Assembly: GCF_050873445.1 (NCBI RefSeq)
Contig: NZ_JBNMIU010000058.1
Location: 1 to 13,244, forward strand
Length of the DNA: 13,244 bases
DNA from: Acidaminococcus sp050873445
Lineage (GTDB): Bacteria > Bacillota > Negativicutes > Acidaminococcales > Acidaminococcaceae
Direction: 5' to 3'
The notes beneath the pieces were generated by a model. It had not been told where the DNA came from, searched no databases, and saw nothing but the letters and a program-made list of their open reading frames with translations. Below are positions 1-6,361 of this stretch, one piece after another; position 1 is the first letter of the stretch; each line of letters opens with the position of its first letter. Made by a program: the position numbers and the translations under genes.

Positions 1-63
1 AAATTCCCTGCTTGGGAGTATTATAATACACAGTTAGGTTTTTCATGTCAGTTAAATTCTAAC

Positions 64-109
64 ACGAAAAAGGACTTTCGGTTCGCAAGAATCGAAAGTC
101 CTTTCTCGT
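64..109 (+). terminator. Strong stem-loop terminator upstream of the operon
   Basis: Positions 69-84 pair with 89-104 in a 16-bp stem containing one G-U pair, closed by a GCAA tetraloop (85-88). After a single A/C mismatch, 64-67 pair with 106-109. T-rich sequence follows on the + strand, and the A-rich left flank means it could also work on the minus strand. It probably ends a gene lying to the left of the window and insulates the operon that starts at 220. Confidence 0.8.
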
Positions 110-121
110 TTTCATGGGACC

Positions 122-150
122 ATTATTTCACAGCCCCTTTTTATTTTTTA
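122..150 (+). repeat. Orphan terminator arm plus T-tract
   Basis: Positions 122-137 (ATTATTTCACAGCCCC) are the exact reverse complement of 7805-7820, the left arm and loop start of the terminator after the amidohydrolase gene. A T-rich tract (138-149) follows, as in an intrinsic terminator, but no matching GGGGCTGTG left arm is visible nearby. It looks like the right half of a repeated terminator element whose left half has been lost. It may have little termination activity of its own. Confidence 0.45.
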
Positions 151-152
151 CC

Positions 153-180
153 TTGAAACCCTATTAAATTACTATATATT
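153..180 (+). promoter_or_regulatory. Sigma-A-type promoter of the seven-gene operon
   Basis: A -35 box TTGAAA (153-158) and a -10 box TATATT (175-180) are separated by 16 bases. Transcription would start near 187, leaving a leader of only about 33 bases before the ATG at 220. That is too short for a riboswitch or T-box, so control, if any, is probably by a DNA-binding regulator not seen here. Confidence 0.6.
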
Positions 181-219
181 ACCTGCAATCCCGGGTGCTA
201 TGAAAAAGGAGAGAACATC

Positions 220-1347
220 ATGACTGAAATCGATATCCATGCATTGAAACTGGCGCGGATCAAGGATCCGGAAATCGCGGAAGCCTGGAAGGACATTACT
301 GTAAAGCGGGCCATGAACCCCTGCCCCATCGACTTTTCTGAATTCCACTCCAGCAATCCCCGTGCCCATACGGTCCAGAAAGAATATGAAGGCCAGGATC
401 ATTCCAATTTCAACCGGCGTCAGAAATACGCCGATGATGAAGAACCCCAGTTCACCACTCCTTTTGGTGACAAACCCGGCGACCTGCCGGTGGAACCGGG
501 CCGCTATCGTCTGGTCTGGTCCAAACACTGTCCCTGGGCCAACCGGGTGGCTATCGCCATCGACCTGCTGGGCCTGGACAAGGTGATTTCCAAAGGTGTG
601 GTTGATCCCCTGCGGCCCGCCGGTGTAGTGGGCGATTGGTTCTTTACCTTGGACCCTGATAATGTGGACCCGGTGCTGAAAATCCACTCTCTGGGCGAAG
701 CCTACCGCAAGGGCAACCCCGACTATGATCAGCGCTCCACTGTACCCGCTATTGTGGATGTGAAGACCGGCGCTGTAGTGAACAATGACTACCACGACCT
801 GACCACCGAAATCGCCGTGGCCTGGACGAAATATATCAGTTCCGATGCTCCGGATATTTATCCGGAAGACCAGCGGGACGACATCGATGCCCTGAATGAC
901 ATCATTTATGCCGATGTGAACCTGGCTGTGAACCTGGCTGCTCTGGTCACCAGCCAGAAGGATTATGAATTCTACTACGACAAAGTGTTCAACCGTCTGG
1001 ACTGGCTGGAAAAACGCCTGAGCACCCGCCGTTACCTGATGGGTGATACCATTACTGACCCGGATATCCGGCTGTTCGTCACTTTGTCCAGGTTCGATCT
1101 GGTATTTTATCAGAAATACTTCGTGAACAAGAAACGCCTGGTAGATTATCCCAACCTGTGGAATTACGCCAAAGATCTGTACAGCAATCCGGCCTTTGGC
1201 AAGAATACTGATTTCGATTCCATGCGGAAGCGTTTCTATTATGTAGATCATACGCCTTTTGCCGACTTCCCCCGGATCGTTCCCAAAGGACCGGATATGT
1301 CCATTTGGGAAGAACCCAATGACCGGGCTGAGAAGTTCAGCAAATAA
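220..1347 (+). CDS. Xi-class glutathione transferase / glutathionyl-hydroquinone reductase family protein
   Basis: A 375-residue cytosolic protein. The hallmark CPWANR motif (Cys104) lies in a thioredoxin-like domain after a long N-terminal extension typical of the Xi class (E. coli YqjG, yeast ECM4, Sphingobium PcpF). The cis-proline motif TVPAI is at 174-178, and a helical C-terminal domain follows with the family-like YFVNKKRLVDYPNLW stretch. Known members use the Cys to attack a thioether such as glutathionyl-hydroquinone and release a free thiol and the reduced product. The start is supported by AGGAGAG at 207-213. It is the first gene of an operon with an MmgE/PrpD enzyme and an amino-acid importer, 14 bases before the next gene. 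In this context I infer a role in cleaving an imported thioether amino acid. The family call is firm; the substrate is unknown, and glutathione itself may not be made by this organism. Confidence 0.88.
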   Translation: MTEIDIHALKLARIKDPEIAEAWKDITVKRAMNPCPIDFSEFHSSNPRAHTVQKEYEGQDHSNFNRRQKYADDEEPQFTTPFGDKPGDLPVEPGRYRLVWSKHCPWANRVAIAIDLLGLDKVISKGVVDPLRPAGVVGDWFFTLDPDNVDPVLKIHSLGEAYRKGNPDYDQRSTVPAIVDVKTGAVVNNDYHDLTTEIAVAWTKYISSDAPDIYPEDQRDDIDALNDIIYADVNLAVNLAALVTSQKDYEFYYDKVFNRLDWLEKRLSTRRYLMGDTITDPDIRLFVTLSRFDLVFYQKYFVNKKRLVDYPNLWNYAKDLYSNPAFGKNTDFDSMRKRFYYVDHTPFADFPRIVPKGPDMSIWEEPNDRAEKFSK

Positions 1348-1361
1348 GAGCAGGTGAAAGG

Positions 1362-2681
1362 ATGGATGCAATCACAGGGACGCTGGTACAGCTGATCCGG
1401 AAGACGGATCTGGACCGGCGTCCAGATCTTTTACAGCAGAGCAAGATTGCCTTTCTGGATTACCTGGCATCAGCACTTCAGGCATCCCGGCATCCCCGGG
1501 TTGAGAAAGTGGCCCGCTGGGTGGGAAGCTTTCCCGGAGATACCCCCTTGTTGGGGCAGACCGTCACCAGCAACCCGATTCAGGCAGCGTTCTTCAACGG
1601 ATTCCAGTCCCATTATCTGGATCTGGATGATGCCCAGTCCAGTATCGCCGGTCATTTCAGTACGGTACTGTTTTCCGTGCTGCTGGCGGAATATCGGCCG
1701 GAAACTTCTGTACAGGAGTTCCTGACGGCCTATACGGTGGGCGCTGAAATCGAAGGTCTTCTGGGCGGGTATCTGAACCCGAAGCACAAGCAGCAGGGAT
1801 GGCATTCTACCGGTACCCTGGGTTCCATCGGCGGGGCGGCGGCGCTGGCGAAACTGTATGGGCTGGAGGAAGAAGCGATGGCCCGGCTGCTTTCTCTGGG
1901 AGCTACCCAGTCGGCAGGCCTGGGGCTGGAAGCCGGCAGTGATGCCAAACCCCTCCATTCCGGATTTGCCGCCCGCAATGCGGTATTTGCGTTCGAACTG
2001 CTGCAGCACACGGGAGTGACGGCCAGCCAGAGGCCCTTCAATAACCAGAACGGCTGGCAGAAAGTGTTTGGCAATCTGGAACTGGATTCGGAGAAAGTGA
2101 AACAGCAGTGGCTGCAGCCGGGCCAGTTGCTGGAGCCGGGTCTGTGGATGAAGCTCCATCCCTACTGCAGTGCGGCCATCGGCGGGGCGGCAGCCTGCAA
2201 AGAGCTGTACAAACAGGGATTGCGGCTGGACGGACTTCAGGAAGTGACGTTCCATTTCCCGCCGGGAGCCGATACAGCTCTCCATTATCCGGCTCCTGCT
2301 ACCGGTAAGGAAGGAAAGTTTTCCATGGAGTATGTAGGCTGGCAGGTGCTGAGCCGGGGCGGGGAGGATGACGATTTGTTCGAACTGGCCCAGGTACCGG
2401 AGACATTCCAAAAGGCCCTGCCCAAATTCCATCGGAAGAATGACCTGCCGCCTGTGGAAAAGACGGTACGGCGCACGGTGGTGACGGCTACGGATCTGAA
2501 CGGGAAAACGTACCGGGCAGAAGTGCCAGACCCATTGGGCAGCCCTCAGCATCCCTTCAGCGAACAGGATTTGAAAGAAAAACTGGTTCGGGCGAAGGGG
2601 GAGTGCTGGACAGAAAATCTGCTGAAAAAAATGGAATCCTGGCCGGAAGGACGGCTGGATGGTATCCGTGATCTGTTATAG
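1362..2681 (+). CDS. MmgE/PrpD family protein (YxeQ-like)
   Basis: A 439-residue cytosolic enzyme of the superfamily that includes 2-methylcitrate dehydratase, cis-aconitate decarboxylase and iminodisuccinate epimerase. Visible family motifs are HYLDLDD (84-90), GHFST (97-101), GWHSTGTLGSIGGAAALAKL (146-165), GSDAKPLHSGFAARNA (192-207) and KLHPYC (264-269), followed by the smaller second domain. Members abstract a proton next to a carboxylate and then dehydrate, decarboxylate or epimerise. The ATG lies 14 bases after the previous stop, with AGGTGAAAGG just upstream. B. subtilis YxeQ, of the same family, sits in the succinocysteine operon beside the importer, which is the best contextual parallel. 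Plausible but unproven roles are epimerising the succinyl carbon or eliminating fumarate from the thioether. The family is clear; the reaction is not. Confidence 0.85.
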   Translation: MDAITGTLVQLIRKTDLDRRPDLLQQSKIAFLDYLASALQASRHPRVEKVARWVGSFPGDTPLLGQTVTSNPIQAAFFNGFQSHYLDLDDAQSSIAGHFSTVLFSVLLAEYRPETSVQEFLTAYTVGAEIEGLLGGYLNPKHKQQGWHSTGTLGSIGGAAALAKLYGLEEEAMARLLSLGATQSAGLGLEAGSDAKPLHSGFAARNAVFAFELLQHTGVTASQRPFNNQNGWQKVFGNLELDSEKVKQQWLQPGQLLEPGLWMKLHPYCSAAIGGAAACKELYKQGLRLDGLQEVTFHFPPGADTALHYPAPATGKEGKFSMEYVGWQVLSRGGEDDDLFELAQVPETFQKALPKFHRKNDLPPVEKTVRRTVVTATDLNGKTYRAEVPDPLGSPQHPFSEQDLKEKLVRAKGECWTENLLKKMESWPEGRLDGIRDLL

Positions 2682-2700
2682 AAAGAAAAGGGGAGAAAAT

Positions 2701-3537
2701 ATGAAGAACCGTTTGAAAAAAGTACTGGCGCTGGTCTCTGTGGGCATCCTGGCCCTGGGGCTGGCCGGCTGCGGCGGCAGTCAGTCTGCTGATAAGAAAG
2801 CGGCCAAGGACGGCGGCGATAAGAAAGCCATCGTGGTGGCCACCCGGGGTACGGCCAAGCCGTTCTCCTATACCGATGACAAAGGCAATCTGACCGGCTT
2901 CGATGTGGAAATCCTGAAGGAAATTGAGAAACGGGATCCCAGCCTGCACTTCGAATTCAAGCCCATGAGCCCGGACGCTGCATTTGTGGCTATGAAATCC
3001 AAACAGGTGGATCTGATTGCTAACCAGATGCGGCGGAATCCCACCCGGGAAAAGAAATACATCTACGCCAAAGAGAGCAACAACTACACGGCCCGGAAAC
3101 TGGTGGTGAAAGAAGGACGCACGGACATCCAGTCCTTTGACGACCTGAGCGGCAAGAAGGTGGCCGTTACTTCCAACTCGGAATTCAACGATATGGTGAA
3201 GGAATTCAACAAGGATCACAATCCTGGCATCGAAGCAATCTATTCGGACAAGGGTGCGGCCGAAAACCTGAACCTGGTGGCTACCGGCCGGGCAGACGCT
3301 GCCGGTGAATACGAATATGTGGTGAATGTGGCCCGGAAAGAACAGGGACTACCGGTCCAGACCGTAGGGAAAGTTATGCAGTCCGTGCCCACCTTCTTCC
3401 TGTTGCGGAAAGATCCCAAGATGCAGGAAGTGGCCGATAAAATCGACAAAATCCTGAAACAGATGAAAGAGGACGGCACCCTGAAGAAGCTGTCCATCCA
3501 GTATCTGGGGAAAGACTACACGGTCCAGCCCCAGTAA
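2701..3537 (+). CDS. Amino-acid ABC transporter substrate-binding lipoprotein
   Basis: A 278-residue binding protein of the bacterial extracellular solute-binding family 3 (polar amino acids, cystine type). The N-terminus has a lysine-rich n-region, a hydrophobic core and the lipobox LAGC (21-24), so Cys24 should be lipidated. Further hallmarks are the GNLTGFDVEILKEI segment, the RRNPTREKKY region that carries the carboxylate-binding Arg in relatives, and the C-terminal DGTLKKLSIQYLGKD. The ATG at 2701 is preferred over the in-frame ATG at 2659 because it follows AGGGGAG and begins a proper lipoprotein signal. It lies 19 bases after the MmgE/PrpD gene and 23 before the first permease. Sequence and context resemble the binding proteins YxeM and TcyJ/K (S-substituted cysteines or cystine). 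The exact ligand cannot be read from the sequence. Confidence 0.92.
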   Translation: MKNRLKKVLALVSVGILALGLAGCGGSQSADKKAAKDGGDKKAIVVATRGTAKPFSYTDDKGNLTGFDVEILKEIEKRDPSLHFEFKPMSPDAAFVAMKSKQVDLIANQMRRNPTREKKYIYAKESNNYTARKLVVKEGRTDIQSFDDLSGKKVAVTSNSEFNDMVKEFNKDHNPGIEAIYSDKGAAENLNLVATGRADAAGEYEYVVNVARKEQGLPVQTVGKVMQSVPTFFLLRKDPKMQEVADKIDKILKQMKEDGTLKKLSIQYLGKDYTVQPQ

Positions 3538-3560
3538 GAGAAAGCGAGGTTTGAAGGAGC

Positions 3561-4286
3561 ATGGGAAGTTATTTTAGCGTCCAGTATATGCTGGCATCGC
3601 TGCCGACCCTGGCCAGCTATCTGCCGGTGACGGTCTTCATCACCTTGATTTCCGGGGTGCTGGGAATCTTCCTGGGGATGCTTCTGGCTGTGGTGCGGGT
3701 ACGGAAGATACCGGTGCTGAACCTGCTGACCCGGATTTTCATTTCGTTCATCCGCAGCACGCCTTTCCTGGTACAGCTGTTCGTGGTGTACTTTGGGGTA
3801 CCGGAACTGCTGCAGAAACTGGGTGTGGATGTGGATGCCCTGCCTCCCATGCTGTTCATCCTGGTGATCTTCGTGCTGCACGTGGGAGCCTACGGGGCGG
3901 AAATCCTCCGGGCCAGCATCCAGTCGGTGGCACCGGGCGAAAAGGAAGCGGCGGCCAGCCTGGGCATGACCACCTGTCAGATTTACCGGCGGGTGATCCT
4001 GCCCCAGGCTTTTGTGCTGTCCATTCCGCCGCTGCTCAATGAAATCATCAGCACCCTGAAGAGTACAGCCCTGATCTTCAATGTGGGCATCGTGGATATG
4101 ATGCGTCAGGCCGACCTGATGGGGGGAAACTCCCAGCGGTACCTGGAGCTGTATGTGGATGCGGCAATCCTGTATGGCGTACTGATCTTTGCCCTGACTG
4201 TGGCCGGCCACTTTACAGAGAAACATTTCAATGTGGAGGAACGGGCCCGGAAAATACAGATAAGGAGCGTGGCTGTCAATGAATGA
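3561..4286 (+). CDS. Amino-acid ABC transporter permease (first of two)
   Basis: A 241-residue inner-membrane permease of the HisM/ArtQ/TcyL type. It has hydrophobic segments around residues 20-45, 66-85, 96-120, 148-166 and 200-216. The EAA loop at about 126-150 (GEKEAAASLGMTTCQIYRRV) contacts the ATPase. An RSTPFLVQ motif (65-72), typical of polar amino-acid permeases, is present. The coding end overlaps the next permease by 8 bases, showing translational coupling. It forms the importer with the neighbouring binding protein, second permease and ATPase. Confidence 0.93.
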   Translation: MGSYFSVQYMLASLPTLASYLPVTVFITLISGVLGIFLGMLLAVVRVRKIPVLNLLTRIFISFIRSTPFLVQLFVVYFGVPELLQKLGVDVDALPPMLFILVIFVLHVGAYGAEILRASIQSVAPGEKEAAASLGMTTCQIYRRVILPQAFVLSIPPLLNEIISTLKSTALIFNVGIVDMMRQADLMGGNSQRYLELYVDAAILYGVLIFALTVAGHFTEKHFNVEERARKIQIRSVAVNE

Positions 4287-4998
4287 ACCCTTTATTGATA
4301 CGGAATATTTCTGGGGTGCATTGCAGGCTGTGCTGCCTTATGTGAAGGTCACCCTGGGGCTGACGCTGGCCAGCGTGGTGCTGGGTGCCATCCTGGGAAT
4401 GATCTGCTGTCTGGTGGAAGTACGGAAGATTCCCGTACTGAGCCAGCTGGCCAGACTGTATGTGCTGGTGTGCCGCAGCCTACCCAATATGGTGCTGCTG
4501 TATCTGGTGTACTATGGTGTTCCCGTTCTGCTCATGGCCCTTTCCCAGAAGGGGAGCATGCTCTTCCATGTGGAGAAAGTCACAGCCCTGCAGATTGCAG
4601 TGGTGGGACTGACCCTGCACACGGGGGCCTACCTGACAGAAATCTTCCGGGCGGCGGTGCAGTCCATTCCGGAAGGTCAGCTGGAGGCGGCGGAATCCAT
4701 TGGCATGACCTGGCTGCAGGCATACCGGCGGGTGATCCTGCCCCAGGCAGCCGTGTTTTCACTGCCGCTGTTTGCCAACCAGTTCCTTTCCACCATGAAG
4801 AGCACAAGCATCGTGTTCGTCATCACGGTGATTGAACTGTTCGGGGCAGCCAAACTGTACTGCGAAGATAATTCCCAGTATTTTGAAGCGTATATTGCCG
4901 TGGCCTGCATTTACTGGGTCATGGGCGTGGTATTCGAATTTTTATTCGACCGGCTGGAACTGCGGCTGAGCCGGTATAAGAGGGGGAATGTGGCATGA
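4279..4998 (+). CDS. Amino-acid ABC transporter permease (second of two)
   Basis: A 239-residue inner-membrane permease of the same family as the preceding gene. The CRSLPNMVLLYLVYYGVP region corresponds to RSTPFLVQLFVVYFGVP in its partner, and the EAA loop lies at about 132-157 (PEGQLEAAESIGMTWLQAYR). The two permeases are clearly diverged paralogues, so the channel is probably a heterodimer as in the B. subtilis TcyJKLMN importer rather than a homodimer. It overlaps the upstream gene by 8 bases and the downstream ATPase gene by 4 (ATGA), consistent with coupled translation. Confidence 0.93.
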   Translation: MNEPFIDTEYFWGALQAVLPYVKVTLGLTLASVVLGAILGMICCLVEVRKIPVLSQLARLYVLVCRSLPNMVLLYLVYYGVPVLLMALSQKGSMLFHVEKVTALQIAVVGLTLHTGAYLTEIFRAAVQSIPEGQLEAAESIGMTWLQAYRRVILPQAAVFSLPLFANQFLSTMKSTSIVFVITVIELFGAAKLYCEDNSQYFEAYIAVACIYWVMGVVFEFLFDRLELRLSRYKRGNVA

Positions 4999-5804
4999 TC
5001 CGGGTGGAACATGTAGAAAAGAAATTCGGCAAACGGACGGTCCTGAGGGACGTGTCTATGACAGTGCCCACGGGCAGTGTAACAGTGATTCTGGGGCCTT
5101 CCGGAAGCGGCAAGACCACTTTCCTGCGGACCATCAATTTCCTGGGGCAGGCTGATCACGGGATCTTGCAGCTGGATGAGGAGCCGCCGGTAGATATGGC
5201 CCATGCTTCAAAGAAGGAAATCCTGAACGTGCGCCGCAACACTGCCATGGTGTTCCAGCTGTATAACCTGTTTTCCAATATGACGGTGTTGGAAAATGTC
5301 ATGGAAGGCATGGTCACAGTCCAGAAAAAAAGCAAAAAGGAAGCACAGGAGCGGGCCCTGGCCTGCCTGAAGGAAGTGGATATGGATCAGTTCCAGGATT
5401 ATTATCCCATTCAGCTTTCCGGCGGGCAGCAGCAGCGGGTAGGCATTGCCCGGGTTCTGGCCATAAACCCCAAGGTGATCCTGTTCGACGAACCTACCAG
5501 TGCCCTGGATCCGGAACTGGTGGGGGAAGTGTTGACGGTCATCAAGAAAATCGCCAAAGAGTGGAAGGTCACCATGATCATCGTGACCCACGAAATTGCC
5601 TTTGCACGGGAAATTGCCGATCAGGTGATTTTCATGGAAAACGGCCTGATCGTGGAAGAAGGCACGGCGGATGAGGTCCTTTCCCATCCAAAGGAACAGC
5701 GGACCCGCCAGTTCCTGAACCGGTTCCTCAACAACAGCTGCCTTGCCTGCCAGGTACTGGAACAGGAAGGAGGGGAAGGATTATGGCATACGCGCGTCAG
5801 TTGA
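4995..5804 (+). CDS. Amino-acid ABC transporter ATP-binding protein
   Basis: A 269-residue ATPase that powers the importer. All nucleotide-binding motifs are intact: Walker A GPSGSGKTT (34-42), Q-loop Gln88, signature LSGGQQQR (141-148), Walker B VILFDEP (161-167), D-loop SALD (169-172) and switch His199. Family members usually end near the QFLNRFL segment (about residue 245). Here about 24 extra residues (NNSCLACQVLEQEGGEGLW and so on) read through the ribosome-binding site and the first 22 bases of the acetyltransferase gene. The tail is therefore probably a by-product of gene overlap rather than a domain. Translation starts in a 4-base ATGA overlap with the upstream permease. Confidence 0.94.
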   Translation: MIRVEHVEKKFGKRTVLRDVSMTVPTGSVTVILGPSGSGKTTFLRTINFLGQADHGILQLDEEPPVDMAHASKKEILNVRRNTAMVFQLYNLFSNMTVLENVMEGMVTVQKKSKKEAQERALACLKEVDMDQFQDYYPIQLSGGQQQRVGIARVLAINPKVILFDEPTSALDPELVGEVLTVIKKIAKEWKVTMIIVTHEIAFAREIADQVIFMENGLIVEEGTADEVLSHPKEQRTRQFLNRFLNNSCLACQVLEQEGGEGLWHTRVS

Positions 5805-6268
5805 CAGTGGAGGATGCTCCGGAGTACTACGATGTACTCCATCGCAGCTACCAGACGGACCGGCAGTATCCCATTTCCTTTTCGGCCATGGATGCCACGC
5901 TGGAGGATGAGAGGAAGTGGCTGGCGGAACAGCCTACTTACGGCTGGTTCGAAAATGACAAGCTGATCAGCGCCATCTCTCTGCGCATGCCCTGGGGCAA
6001 TCATCCGGGGCCCAGGGTGGCGCCCCATATCGGTCAGTTCATCACTGATCCGGATTATGCCCACCGGGGATACGCCAAAAAGATGCTCCACTGGGTGGAG
6101 GATGAGGTGCTGAGGAAACAGCTGAAGGCGCCTTTTGTAACCCTGGGCACAGCCAATACCCATCCCTGGCTGAAGGATATGTATCTGCATCTGGGTTTCC
6201 ATATTATCGGAGAAAAGCAGCTGCCGGGGAAAAAACACAAAACCATTTTTCTGCAGAAAGATTTGTAA
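5783..6268 (+). CDS. GNAT family N-acetyltransferase (YxeL/SnaB-like by context)
   Basis: A 161-residue cytosolic acetyltransferase. The acetyl-CoA pyrophosphate-binding motif appears as AHRGYAKKML (93-102) after a beta-strand ending in FITDP. Motif B appears as HPWLKDMYLHLGF (127-139), and the chain ends in a strand with KHKTIFLQK. The ATG follows a strong AAGGAGGGG (5767-5775) inside the end of the ATPase gene, so it is co-translated with the importer. In the B. subtilis yxe and ytm operons a GNAT next to the same kind of importer N-acetylates imported S-modified cysteines as the first catabolic step. I infer the same here. The alternative is acetylation of another imported amino acid or a detoxification role. 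Confidence 0.87.
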   Translation: MAYARQLTVEDAPEYYDVLHRSYQTDRQYPISFSAMDATLEDERKWLAEQPTYGWFENDKLISAISLRMPWGNHPGPRVAPHIGQFITDPDYAHRGYAKKMLHWVEDEVLRKQLKAPFVTLGTANTHPWLKDMYLHLGFHIIGEKQLPGKKHKTIFLQKDL

Positions 6269-6281
6269 ATTTCCAGTGGTT

Positions 6282-6321
6282 CACAAAGGGGTGTGGAAAG
6301 CATTTTTCACCCCCCTTTGTG
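6282..6321. repeat. Long imperfect inverted repeat between the operon and the amidohydrolase gene
   Basis: Positions 6282-6291 (CACAAAGGGG) pair with 6312-6321, and after one T/C mismatch 6293-6299 pair with 6304-6310 with one G-U pair. This gives about 17 bp around a four-base loop. It starts 13 bases after the acetyltransferase stop and its right arm runs into the extended -10 of the next promoter. There is no T-tract, so it is not a standard terminator. It could be an operator, an mRNA-stabilising hairpin or a weak terminator. A closely related palindrome occurs at 7897-7923. Confidence 0.6.
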
Positions 6322-6328
6322 CTATAAT
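6316..6328 (+). promoter_or_regulatory. Extended -10 promoter of the amidohydrolase gene
   Basis: TGCTATAAT (6320-6328) is an extended -10 element with a perfect TATAAT at 6323-6328. No good -35 box lies at the usual distance, as expected for extended -10 promoters. The start site would be near 6335. The 14-base string TTTGTGCTATAATG (6316-6329) recurs exactly at 7985-7998 before the wzi gene. Confidence 0.6.
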
Positions 6329-6361
6329 GGAATCATTATAAAATAGGGAGCGTGATCATCC

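Noticed and set aside
20..51. TATTATAATA with possible promoters on either strand at the left edge
   Set aside because: The plus-strand -35 would lie outside the window, and the minus-strand CTGACA is about 20 bases away, which is too far.
187..219. Riboswitch or T-box in the leader of the seven-gene operon
   Set aside because: Only about 33 bases separate the predicted start site from the ATG, too short for any known amino-acid or sulfur riboswitch.
172..1371. A 399-codon open frame on the minus strand opposite the GST gene
   Set aside because: The opposing frame encodes a clear Xi-class GST with a ribosome-binding site. The antisense translation resembles no family and results from codon bias in GC-rich genes.
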